Shown: positions 24,757 to 36,200 of the stretch, piece after piece
How the letters are laid out: the number at the start of each line of letters is the position of its first letter
How positions within the stretch are numbered: the stretch's first letter is position 1
Assembly (NCBI GenBank): GCA_943704525.1
Contig: CALSCQ010001266.1
Location: 1 to 41,915, forward strand
Direction of reading: 5' to 3'
DNA: 41,915 bases
Origin: Pigoraptor vietnamica
Taxonomy: Eukaryota; Opisthokonta; Filasterea
Notes under the pieces: model-generated
Seen by the model: only the letters and a program-made list of their open reading frames with translations
What the model was told of the DNA's origin: nothing
The model's database searches: none
Program-made: the position numbers and the translations under genes

Positions 24757-27700
24757 TCACTTTCGGACCTTGTTGTAGTTGACGCGCGGGGACGAAGTGC
24801 CCCACCACGACGACGTCTGCGCCGAGACAACGCAAGGTCGGTCAGCAGGATACAAGGCGAACAGGAAGAGTCTCAATGTGATATGCAGGCATTTCCGATC
24901 GAACCGTAAGGGATCTGAATGTGCAAGGTCACGTGCCTTCTTCTGATCGGCCGCCTGTCGCACGAGCTTCCACTGCTCCGGCGTGAACTTGAGCATGGTC
25001 CCAAGCACATTGGTGAGGTGCTTCACCTGCGACGCACACATTAAAACTCGTAAGTACATCGCCCCATCACAGCCGAATATGGGAAATTGTGACGCAGAGA
25101 TGCCAAGTGCCGAAGGTCAAAAATTAAGCGTCAACAGCATGCACCAACAGTAACAACTCCCAGCATCCCACCTCCGATTCCGTGCCGACCATGTACTTGA
25201 GCACGACGTACTGCAGGTACTCCATGTTCAACGACCCATCCGCGCGCGTGGGGCCGCTCTGCGCCGACACGGTGTCCGACGGGCGACGCGCCTCGTGACG
25301 CCGGGCCTCCTCCGCCGCCGAGTGCCCGTTGGCATTCTGCGGCGTGGACGGCCCTTGCAAAGGGGGCGTCGAAGGGGTCGAGTCAATGTCTTCGCCGAGC
25401 GAAAACTGCCGTTGGGGCTTCTGGGACGTCGGCGAGTCCTCGCCTGGGTTGATTTTCTGCGCGACCGACAACTCAATGGATGAGAAAGTGGAGCATTCAA
25501 TTGGGCTCGAATGAGCCGCAAATAGAAGCACCCAATGAAAGATGAGGCACAAAGACACCAAAAACCAAGAGAGCTCCTTGGACACACGGACAATTACAAC
25601 ACACATGAGTGCCCACCAATTCACGCTGCAGCGTGCGCTTGAGGTCGGCGATGCGCTGCTGGTGCACCTTGAGCGTGCGCTGGTGTTCCGCGTTCGCCTC
25701 CTCCAGCATCTGTCGAAGCTGCGAGGCCTCGGCGTCCGCTGCGTCCGCGCGCGTCGTGAGCGCCTCCACCGACGCCGCCGACTCGGCGAGAGAGCGCTCG
25801 AGCTCGTTACGCATGAGCAGGTCGCCTTCGCGCATTTGGTGCGCCTCCGACAGCTGCGTCAACACGGCCTGCAGTTCGTTGCTGGCCGCGTGAAGGTCAT
25901 TCTGCGAACGTAGAGACCGCGAGTGAGCAGCTGCAGACAATTACGGAGGTGCACAATGGACACGCTTGCAATAAGGAGACATGGCACGTGACATCGGACG
26001 CACCCGAAGCGATGCGTTCGCGCGCGCCAGTTCGCGCGCCTCTTCTTTTGCCGATTCGCAGTTGGCCTCCGCCACGGCCAACTGCCGCACGCTCTCCTCC
26101 AGCTCGGGCAGTCGTGCGCGGAGGGCGCTGATCTCGTCGTTCAAAGCCGCAATTTCCTCGCGCAGTGCCCTCTCAGCCGCCGCGTGCGACTCGCGGTCCG
26201 CCTGCGCCGCACTCGCACTAGCTTCGAGGTCCTGGCGCGCGCCCCGAAGCTCCGCCGACACTGCCGCCAGCGCATCGTCGGACGCCTGCGCGCGCGCGCG
26301 CGCCGCCCCCTCCCGCCCCGACAGCTCCATTAGCCGCGACTCGAGCTCTTCGATGCGCACCGATAGCCTCGCGCCCATTTCCTGCGACGTGGCGAGGTCC
26401 GCGCGCATGGCCGCCATCTCTCCGTCGCGCGCCGACAGCGCCGCCTCGGCCTCTCCCAACTGCTGCTCCAGCCGACGCACAAGCGCTTCCTTGTCGCGAA
26501 CGGCCTGCCGAGCGGCGCCAAGGGCCTCGTCCGCCGCGGTGAACGCGCGCTCGCGCTCGATGAGTGCGTCGCGGAGTGCGTCGCTCGCGCGGTCCCTGTC
26601 CTGCTGGCTGGCCTCCATCGACGCAACGGCAGCGCGGAGGGCGCGCGCCTGCTGCTCCAGCGACGCCTTCTCGCCCTCAAGCGAGGTCATGGCATCCTGA
26701 AGTTCGCGCGCCCGTGTCTAGTGTATTCACGTGCGGTGGAATGTGAGAGAGGCAGGTAAGAAAAAACGCTCGATGTACGATAAAAAACAACAATAACTCT
26801 GCGAGAAGGAAAATAAACGCAAACGCACCTGCAGTGCATGGCGCTCCCCCTCCGTCGTCCGCGCCCGCCTCTCCGCGTCCTCGGCGGCTGCCCGGAGAGA
26901 GCTCCTCTCCGCGTCAAACCGCGCCTGTTCCCGCCGTGCCGCAGCCAGCGCGTCGTCCCTCTCCCCCTCGACCGACATCAGCCGCCCCCGCAGCGCGCTT
27001 GCCTCCTCCAGCGCCTTCTTCGACTGCTGCGAGAGCATGGCCTGCAACTCCTCAAGCCGCCCCTGCATCGATGCACGCTCCGCACGCGCCGCCTCCAGCT
27101 GGCCGGGGGTGGCCTCCGACGCCTCCGCCGCGCCGCCCTCCGCCGCGCTTGCCTCGCCTGCGCGGGAGGACGCGGTGGCCGATTCGAGCATCGCAATCCG
27201 CGTGCGCAAGGCGTCGGCGTCGTGCACCAGCTGCGCCTCCTTCTCCGCCGCCGCGTGCCGGAACGACTTGAGCTCGGCCGTCGCACGCGCGCACGACGCC
27301 TCCATCTCTTCGGCGCGCCGCTGCGCCTCTGCAAGCATCTGCTCGAGGCTGCCCACGCGGCGCGACAGCGCTTCCCGCGCAGCCTCCGCGTCGCTCAGCT
27401 TGCTCTCGTGCGCCTGCCTGTACGCGCGCAGCTCTGCCAGCGACTGCAGCGACGCCTCCGCCGCCGACAGCTTCTCCGCGGCGGCCTTGATCGCGGCATC
27501 CTTCTCGATCACCTGCTGTTCCAGCCGCCCGCACGCCAGCCATCGCTCCGACACCTTCTGCTCGGCCTCTGCGAGCGACGCGCGCATCGCCCCAAGCGCC
27601 TCCTTCGAGCGTTCGGCCGCCGCAGTCGCTTCCGCCGCCATGCGCTCCATCTCGGCCACCTTTGCGCGGAGGGCCTCGCACTCCCCCTGCGCATCGTCAG

Positions 27701-28337
27701 CGCGCTGTCGCACGGCATCCACGCTCACCGTCTGCCGCTGCGCCGCCTCGAGCTCGCCCTCCAGCCGCGCAATGTCCGCGTCCTTCTCCGCCAGACGCTC
27801 CCTGAACGCGTCCGCAAGTGCCGCCTTCGCCTCCAAGTCCAACTTGTGGACTTCGTTCAGCTCACGAATGCGACGAGACGAGGCATCCTGCTGCTTCTCC
27901 AAAGTGCGCTCGAGGAGCTCGTTGCGGGCCGCGAGTTCCCTCGACGTCCGCGTCAATTCCGACGCCTTCGCGTGAATACGGCGCAGCTTCTCCGTGCGCC
28001 GCACAAGCGCAGTCACGAGCTCTTCGCGCGTCGCCGTCTCCACATTCAGCGACGGCAGCGACAGCGTCTCGGCTTCGGGTTGCGCGGGCGTGCTGCGCGC
28101 ATCGTCGTCCGCGGGCGCGGCCACAGGCGTAGACGCAACTGGCGGCATCGACTCCACAGATGTCCTCATGCTCGCGGCTGCGCTGGACGCGGGACTCGCA
28201 GATCGCGTGGAAGTGCTCGTGCGCGCGCCCGGCGTTGCTGCGGTGGGCGTGGGTAAGCCGGGGGATGGCGGAGGGGCATCTTCCGCGGCCGCGGTGGCAA
28301 TCTCCGCCTTTAGGCGGTCCTTGAGGTTCTTGAACAT
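24757..28337 (-). CDS. GRIP-domain golgin (golgin-97/245-like), paralogue B
   Basis: Second trans-Golgi GRIP golgin, in tandem with paralogue A and with the same six-exon plan: 28337-26829, 26717-26004, 25901-25617, 25471-25172, 25026-24937, 24816-24757; 986 codons (985 aa). It shares the start MFKNLKDRLKAEIA, the block LVRRTEKLRRIHAKASEL and DASSRRIRELNEVHKLDLEA, a long Ala/Glu/Arg-rich coiled coil, a disordered Ser/Thr/Pro stretch in exon 4, and the GRIP domain (NMEYLQYVVLKYMVGTESE, then VKHLTNVLGTMLKFTPEQWK). The final exon encodes TSSWWGTSSPRVNYNKVRK. It lacks the expanded repeats of A. The last intron fits only a GC donor (AAG, then GCACGT). Confidence 0.93.
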
Positions 28338-28920
28338 GGCGTCGCCTCACGCGGGGCGCCCCGCACTCGCAACGACCGCCACAGTCCAACTAGATGCCGC
28401 AGCGACGGATAACGATTGAAGTGTTTTCCTCAAGCGACAGTCGAAACGGATCTGTCGCACACCAACGTGCGTGAGAGAGAAAACTCGATGGCCGAGCGAC
28501 GGCGATCCTGCGAATGAAGACTGCTCTACGGTACAAAGAGAATGGCGCACATTGCCACAGCGGGCACTTTCATAGCACCTTCTCTCTTCAAGCAAAGGAG
28601 AGGGACGCTGAGCGCACCAAGCCCGAGACCGCTAATTGATACTGCGTGGCTCTGAGTACGTACTCACCACTATATGGCCGTACAAATATCATTGAAATGT
28701 CCACTTAAAACTGATGGAAAAAGAAGGGCTGTTGCAATCTGCGCGGGTGTCAGCTGGGTGCGACAAACCCCCACCCTTCTCGGACCGCGTCATGGCTCTC
28801 ACACCACAACACTGGCAAAAAACTCACAGCGCACAAATCTTATGTTCAACTGTCGTCGAGCTATGCTGCGCGTGTCGCTGTGGTCTCTGTGCGCGCCCAT
28901 CTTGCGCCCTCCACGGCGCC
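28338..28920. promoter_or_regulatory. divergent promoter region of golgin B and MDM34
   Basis: 583 bases between divergent start codons. Nothing coding is recognised, and the sequence is less GC-rich than the genes. Both promoters should lie here. Confidence 0.45.
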
Positions 28921-30818
28921 ATGGCCTTCTGCTTCAAGTGGCCCGAGTTCTCGGCAGACCTTGTGAACACGGCCAAGAAGGAGCTGACAAAGGCGCTCAA
29001 TTCGGGCGAGAGACACCCGTCGATTGCCGACGATATTGTGGTCCACGACGTGCACTTTGGAACGAAGGTGCGGTGTCTTGCGCGTGTTATGCTGGGTGAT
29101 GTGGAATGTCGCGCACACGCGCGCAACCGCACTCAGACGACACTCGCGCACGTACGCACACACACAGAATACGCAAGCACGCCACATATTACACACACGG
29201 CACTCATCGTTTTGCAACGGTGTGAATGAGCAGGCACCAGAGCTCGTTATTCTTGAGATTTCGGACGTCTCCGAGTCTCGCTTTCGTGGTATCTTCCGCT
29301 TGTCGTACAGCGGAGATGCCTACATTGTCCTCCATACGAAGGCGCAGGTGAGAGGCGCTTGCGTGATTCGTGTGTGCTGTGTCGGTTGTGTTGTGTGTGG
29401 GCGCAATTGTATAGGTGTGTTGTGCCAACTACATCCACCGCGTTCACGTGAAGTACTTATCCCGCACACACGCGCGTACACTTGCACACATACCTACATG
29501 CCTACTCGCGCGCACACGCACACCACCGCTCATGCATGCGGAACCCTCACACTCCCGCTGTTATTCAGGCGAATCCCATCAACCCCACGCGGCCACGGTC
29601 GGCAATCACGAAGCACGGCATTCTCGCCGCGAGCAAGCGACTCGTTGTTCCGCTTGAGATTAAGATTAGCGCATTGCGATTGCATGGCATTGCCACGCTC
29701 GAGGTCACAAAGACCAAAGGGATCACGCTGGCGTTTAAGAACGACCCCTTGAAAAGTGTGACGGTGGGTGTGCGTACATGGGCTTGCGGCATACTTTACC
29801 CGCGCACGCACACATGCACAGCCATTGGATCGCTCCATTGCAACCAGCGTGTTCACTGCGAATAACTCTTGTTGGCACACAGGTCAATACGACCTTTGAC
29901 GACCAGCCCAGTGTGCGGCGGCATCTGCAGTCTGTGATCGAGGAGCAGTTGCGGTGCCTCGTGAACCACACTCTCCCGCGACTGGTCCACATTCTCTCCC
30001 TCGGCGACAAGGCCAAGGATGCGGTGCGTGTGTGCGCTTCTGCGTTCGCTCACGGCACGGTTTGAGACAGTGTCGCCAACCTCTGACATGTTCTCACATT
30101 GTAATGCATATAACAGGAACCGCCGGGCGAGTGGGAACCCGAGCGCACCCCCTACGCAACGCCCACGACATCACCGCCGCAGTCTCGGCGTCCGCACGCA
30201 GGCGGCGGCGCCTTCTCGCTCCACTCTGCGACCGATTCCCTCCTCAAGACGATCGTGAGCGACATGATGGAAGACGACGAGCGCGTCCACGCCGTCGAGG
30301 CGTGCAACAATCTCACAGCCCACATGGGCACCCTCACGGCCGTGCGCCGCACCATCTCGCCGTACGCCGGTCTCGCGCAGCACGTGAAGCACAGGGGACC
30401 GGGACCGTCCGACACGGCGTCGCTCCCAGGGCGGTCGCCGCGCAGCAGTCTCGCCGGCGTGTCGCTCGCGGTGCCCGACGCGCATCCGGGGCTTCTGGGC
30501 CTCGGCCTGCAGTCGTCCGTGCGCGACGCTGCCTTCCGTAACGGCCTGGTCACGCCACCGTCCGTCGACGGCAGCGGCACGTCCACCCCTCGCGCGTCTC
30601 TCTCCAGTGCTGCGGGCGCCTTTGTGAAGTCGAGCAGTCTGTCGAGTCTGAGCGAGGGAAAGCTGCTGCACGGCGCAGCACCGGAAGGGCTCCGTGCGGT
30701 GGCGAAGCGCATCCCGCGGTCGTCGATTGGGCTGCATGGTGCCCCAATGGACAACGACGCCTTTGTGGATCTCTTGGAGAACATCCGGGACGGCGTCGAG
30801 GGAAGCGAACTGGACTGA
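28921..30818 (+). CDS. MDM34: ERMES subunit MDM34 (SMP domain)
   Basis: MDM34 is the outer-mitochondrial-membrane-associated SMP-domain subunit of the ER-mitochondria encounter structure, which moves lipids between the two organelles. Exons: 28921-29067, 29234-29347, 29569-29763, 29883-30023, 30117-30818; 433 codons (432 aa). The SMP domain covers about residues 1-199 and matches MDM34 rather than MDM12: FCFKWPEF start, [73 protein letters not shown] and [16 protein letters not shown]. The C-terminal 230 residues are Ser/Pro/Ala-rich and look disordered apart from the [20 protein letters not shown] helix. Introns 1 and 2 are rich in CA and GT repeats. Confidence 0.92.
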
Positions 30819-31279
30819 GCACGCAGAGCCAGACTGTCGTACGCATCTCCCACCAGCACAACGTCTCGACTGGCGCATCGCATCCCGACGGCCACAGGCA
30901 TGGCCAATAGCACGCCAAGACGCGCACTCCGTTTGCGATGTGTTGCAGTTCCCGTCGATCGAAAATCTGATTGTGGTGTACCTAAGGCCTCCTCCATATC
31001 GAGTGTTGTTTGTATTGAAATTTGTATGAATTTTTGCGCCCATCAAATTGCTCACCGTATGATAAACGGGCTAGGCCCGCAGTGTCCAAGAAAATTGTAT
31101 ACGCAAATTTCCATAGTGTGATTGTGGCTGTGTAACAATTTGTAACATATCCGGGGTGGTGACGCACCTCGTGGCACACAGCGGCAACGATACCCTCATT
31201 ACGCAGAGATCTGCTAATACAGACAAGCATCTACAAGCGCCTCTCAGCATCCGAGACTCTCTCTCTTCGCCAACAGAAA
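30819..31279. other. spacer between MDM34 and eEF1B
   Basis: 461 bases holding the MDM34 3' end and the eEF1B promoter. The part 30960-31150 is AT-rich for this window and ends with ATCCGGGGTGG, recalling the motif near 5995 and 6101. The eEF1B leader has a pyrimidine-rich CTCTCTCTTCGC just before the ATG, as is common in translation-factor genes. Confidence 0.45.
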
Positions 31280-33102
31280 ATGCCGTTCGCCAACCTTGAC
31301 AAGCCCGAGGGCCTTGCTCACCTCAACGAGCACCTCGCCGACAAGAGCTACATTGAGGGGTGCGTCACGTCGTGTGTTACGCGGGCGGGAGAGAGCGAAT
31401 GCCAATGTATTTAGCGTGTTTCAAGCTGGCCAGTCTCGCTGACCGCTGGATTCTGTTGCGCAGCTACACGCCCTCGGCCGCCGACGCCGTCGTCTTTGGC
31501 GCCCTCAAGAGCGCGCCCGCCGCGACGTACGAGCACGTGCTCCGCTGGTACAAGCACATTGCCTCGTACGGTGCCCAGAAGGACAGGTATGTGCGTGATC
31601 CGAGTGCGTCGTGTTGTGGTTCGTGCGCCCTTATCCTGTCATTTACATCGTACTGCGGAGGCTAATCGTGCTGTTGCGCTGAACAGCTTCCCTGGCGAGA
31701 AGAAGGACCTCTCGGCGTACGGTGGCTCTGCTGCGACGGCCGCTGCCGCCGCCGGCAAGAAGGATGCCGCGCCTGCCGATGATGACGACATTGACCTCTT
31801 TGGCTCTGACGAGGAGGACGAGGAGGCCGCCAAGATCCGCGAGCAGCGCCTTGCCGAGTACGCCGCCAAGAAGGGCAACAAGCCGGTGAGTGTGCGCTGT
31901 CGTGTGTTGGCCGTTATTGCGCGAGGCGTTGTGTGTTGGTTCGTCGGCTGGTGCGATTCGCTTCCCCGGTGTCGGCGCTCCGTGTGCTGGGGACAGAATA
32001 TATTGAGAGTGAGGTCGTTGTGACGTGGCGCGGCAGTGGAGTAACCCGTGGCCTCGCAGGTGATTATTGCCAAGTCGAGCCTTCTCATTGACGTCAAGCC
32101 GTGGGATGACGAGACGGACATGGCCGAGATGGAGCGCCTGGTGCGTCATGCTTGCTGTTGACATTGCGTGCGCGAATGTGTATGTGTGTGTGTGTGGTGA
32201 CTTGGTGTGTGTCTGTGTGTTCGACTGCCGCGCGAGTGCCTCGTGTGTGCGTGCGCGTTGTGGTGGTTACGTGTGTGACGTGTGGTCATCTCCGCGCACT
32301 CTTTATTGACTGTGCTCTTTGTAACTTGTCTTCAGGTGCGCACGATCGAGGCTGATGGCCTCGTGTGGGGTGCCAGCAAGCTCGTCCCGATTGGCTACGG
32401 CATCAAGGTGCGCCAATGGGGCGAAAGCGCCCTGCGTGCGTGCATGTGCCGTGTCTGTCCAATGTACTATTGCGCTTGCGTGCGTGCATGTGTCGTGTTG
32501 TCTACTTAAGAAGAGTGCACAGTCTATCGATTCCACTTTTTTTTGTGGTTTCACTATTCCAATGTGTAGAGAGTGCGCCAGTGGGGATGGACACCGTCTC
32601 GGGGATAAGGACTGACGCTTCCCCTCCCTTCCCCGTGCTTCGGACGAGCAGAAGCTGCAGATCAACGCCGTCATCGAGGACGACAAGATTTCGACCGACT
32701 GGCTCGACGAGATGATCACGGGCTTTGAGGACCACGTGGGTGCACTGCCTCTCTTTGCTCCCTCGCTCTGTTGTTGGTGCATGTGCGCGTGTGTTGAATC
32801 ATAGTTCTCTCTCTCGCGCGCGCCTTGGTGGCGTCCTCAACTGCCCATGGAATTTAAGCCGATCGGCCAAGCCGTCGTTCCTTCTGACCGTCCCTCTCTC
32901 TGTGGTCGGCCAAGCCGTTCTTCCCCCCCTGACCGTCCCTCTGTCTGTTGTGCTCCCTCTGACCGTCCCTCTGGCTGTTGTGCTCCCTCTGACCGTCCTC
33001 TGTCTGTTGTGCTCCCTCTGACCGTCCTTTGCTCCCTCTGACCGTCCCTCTGTCTGTGAGCAGGTGCAATCGATGGACATTGCTGCGTTCAACAAGATCT
33101 GA
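31280..33102 (+). CDS. EEF1B: translation elongation factor eEF1B beta-type GEF subunit, 7 exons
   Basis: This subunit exchanges GDP for GTP on eEF1A during translation elongation. Exons: 31280-31359, 31464-31586, 31687-31885, 32060-32140, 32336-32407, 32652-32735, 33064-33102; 226 codons (225 aa), the usual length. The N-terminal GST-C-like segment includes [19 protein letters not shown] and WYKHIASY. Then come an acidic linker with the family motif [15 protein letters not shown] and the catalytic C-terminal domain: [58 protein letters not shown] and the end [12 protein letters not shown]. Intron 6 holds a minisatellite. Confidence 0.97.
32863..33058 (+). repeat. minisatellite in eEF1B intron 6
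   Basis: Irregular copies of a pyrimidine-rich unit of about 30 bases (core TGACCGTCCCTCTGTCTG plus TTGTGCTCCC) fill the last part of the intron up to the 3' splice site, giving an unusually long polypyrimidine-like tract. Confidence 0.85.
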
Positions 33103-33268
33103 GCGCGCTCTCTCAACGGACACACGCCACACAACGGAAAGAAACGGAAAAAGACATCGGAAAATACACTGGATTTCGGAAACTGCCTCTGCCTCTGTGC
33201 TTTCTCGAAAGCATGCCTGAACCCAAAGCAGCTGAAGTCACAATCTATTTAATGGCCTCGTGCCTGGA
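33103..33268. other. short 3'-3' spacer
   Basis: Only 166 bases separate the stop codons of the convergent eEF1B and GTPase-PH-LRR genes. No other signal is seen. Confidence 0.6.
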
Positions 33269-36200
33269 TCATATCTCGACACACTCGTGATCGTCATCGT
33301 GCGCTTCAGCACTCCCATCGACACAAGCGTGCGCCACTGCGTCGTCCATCGCGCTCACCACCTCGGCGGCGTCCGTTGCACTCGGCGTTGTCTCGGTCAC
33401 TCGCGGAATGCCCAACGCATCGCCCAACAGCGGAATAACATTGGCCACGCACGCCAACACTGCGTCACCGTCCGATATCAGCTCCCGCGGTTCCGTACGC
33501 GCACCGCAGGCCGCCACACGGGCGCATGTGGTGTCTTCTTCACATCGACCTAGCGCAACGACAGCGGCAAAACGCAGCGTCCTTAGCGAATACCGTGCCA
33601 ACGACTCGCTCTTCTCCGCAAGCGCCGCGGCACCCGCAGCGTGGGCATGCCACGCGAGAGCGCTGGCGAATGTCGTCGCGCTCAGCTGCGTCGCCGCTGG
33701 GCAATCCGCAAACGACGACGCGACGTCCGCTTCTGCTCCTGACGCACGCGGCGACGACGAGCCGAGCGATCGCACGCAACCCGCTGCGATCGGCAGGGAC
33801 GCGGGTGTTGCGCGCGACAGGACATCGCAACCCCACGCGCCGTAGAGGGTCGATCCGCCCCTGCCCAGGCGCGCAGCAGTGCGTGGCCCGGGCACCAGCG
33901 CGAGCATGTCCGTTAGGGCCGGCGCCGGGCATTCAGATCGCGAGGGACCGCAGGATGGTGCCTTGGAAGGGTCCGGACATGCTTTGTCGGAGAGGCTGGC
34001 GTTGTTCAGCAGGTGTGAGCCGAGGGCGGTGCCGACAGCCAGCTTGGCGGCACGCCCAGCGACCGCGCCAAACTCAGCGACGGATGCCGAAATGGCGGGG
34101 CTCGGAATGGCGCCGTCGACGAGCGCAGCGGCAGACGCGGCACACTCCGCGATCGTCGCGAGCGCAGCGCGCACGCACAGTGCGACGTCCACTGGGACGG
34201 CGAAAGGGGAGGAGGCGGCGAGTCCGGCAAGAGCGTCGCACGCACACCCAAATTGCGCGCCAATTTCCGCCATCGCAATCTTGAGCGCCGCCGTCCTGGC
34301 CTCCATGCCCCCCTGTGCGGCCGTGCGGGCCAGCTGCGCCACAGACGCCGCCATGCCAACAACGCTACGAAGGACCTCGAACAGCCCGTCGTCGATGCGG
34401 TACGCAGGGGTCGACGTGTCGAGCGCTCGAGCAGCGGCGAGGCACTCTTCGGGCGCGAGTGTCGCGTGCGCGGGGACGACAAAGGCCGACGGCGCACAGT
34501 TGTTGCCTTGTGAAGACTGCCCAGAGGGAAGCAGCTGCGCCATCGCATGCGCGATGGCGTCCTCAATTTCACGCGGCGTGCGCAGGCCGCGAGTGGCCGA
34601 CGCGGTGACGTACACCGCAAGCGATGAACAGACGTCGGCAAAGTCCCGCTCGCTCGCGGCAAACGCCGACGTCTGCCCAAAGTCACCGCACCGCGCCACA
34701 ACAAAGCTGCACGCATTCGGATCGCAGCGGATGCGCGGCACGCCCCGGCCGTCGCCGTCCTTGCAGAGGACCGCCTCCGTCTGTCCAGACGACAGGCACA
34801 ACCGGACGCGGGGCTCCACAACGACCACCGCCGGCGCGCCCTCCATTGTCATGGCCTCAAAGCGACGCGGCGCGAGTGCTTCACCCGCAACTGCGCCCCC
34901 GACATCCAGCGGCGACCACTCGGCGTACAGGCTGCGACCGTCGATCTCCAGCGACGAAATCGCGCGCTCGAGGTCCACGTGCATCGCAACGTCCGCCCGC
35001 GTGGTCAGCGCGCTCATGCTCAGCACATCCAGCGACGACTGAGGTGCATCGCCGCCCGCAGTCGCCGCCATGTCCTCCACGGCGACCGAGAGGGACACCG
35101 TTGATGTCGAGAGGGACTGGTTGGACCCCCCGCCCGAGCGGCCGAGCGCCCCGTAGAACCGCAGCGCGCGCGCAATAGCGCGACGCTGCAACGGCGTGAG
35201 GCCAGTACCGTCCAGGTCAATTCGACGGAGATTCCGCACGCCCACGGCGACGCTCCGCTGCGAGGGTACCGCCAGGGTCGTCGCGGCGCCACCTTGTGCC
35301 GCCGGTGCGTCCCCACCGTCCTCAGCGCCCGAAGTGTCGCCGGTGGCTGCGCGAAGGGCATCCACAATGTGGCCGCAGCCAGTCGCCGTGAAGCGCGTGC
35401 CCTCGAAGATCAGCGCGGACGGACACCCTGCGCTGGCCAACAGGCGCGGCAGTGCGTGGCAGCAGCCGTCGCCCAATGCATTGCCGGAAAAGTCCAAAGT
35501 GTCCATCGATTGCGTGCGTGCGGCGACAGCGGCCAACAGCTGGCCGGCCTCAGCGTCTCCCCACCCGTTGTTCGCGACGCACAGCGTATCGATGCGGGAC
35601 ACCTGCGCCAGCTCGCAGATGGCCGCGAGCGCCTGTGCGTCCATCGACGCCTCGCCAATTCCGGAGATGTCGACAGACCGCACTGCCAGACACTCGGTCG
35701 CAATGGTGCGCATGCCGAGCGAGAGCGCGGCCGGCAGCACGCGGCAGCGGCGGAGGGAGACGGCACGTGCGGACGAGTAGTACCGCAGCGGGTAGAGCAG
35801 CGCGCGAATGTCGCGCTCGGACAGTGTGCACGTGGCGACGGAGAGTGTCGTGAGGGCGGACCCGGCACTCATCGCGCCCGCCATGTCAACGACTACCTCC
35901 GCCATCGGCTGCACGTACAGCGCGCGACACGCGGCCGCATACGACGCGTGCGCGCATTCCAGCATGAGCCGCGCGAGGGGTCCCGTCGCGGCGTGCAACG
36001 ACGGCGCCTGAGCACCGAGTGCCCCGTCCTTGCCGAGGGGGAACGTAACGCGCACGCCCCCCTCTTCGAGAAACTCGCCCAGCTGGCGCAGCGCCGCCGC
36101 GTAACCCTCGCCCACAGCGCCCGAGTCCCCCCCGTCCGTCCCGTGCCCCTGCGATTGCGCGGGGCGCTTGCTGCGCTGCACCGACGGCCAGATCACGAGG

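Noticed and set aside
17052-33102. A functional gene cluster for membrane traffic (golgins, ARF1, MDM34)
   Set aside because: The genes have separate promoters, mixed strands and unrelated neighbours between them (tubulin, transporter, translation factor), so the shared theme is most simply chance.
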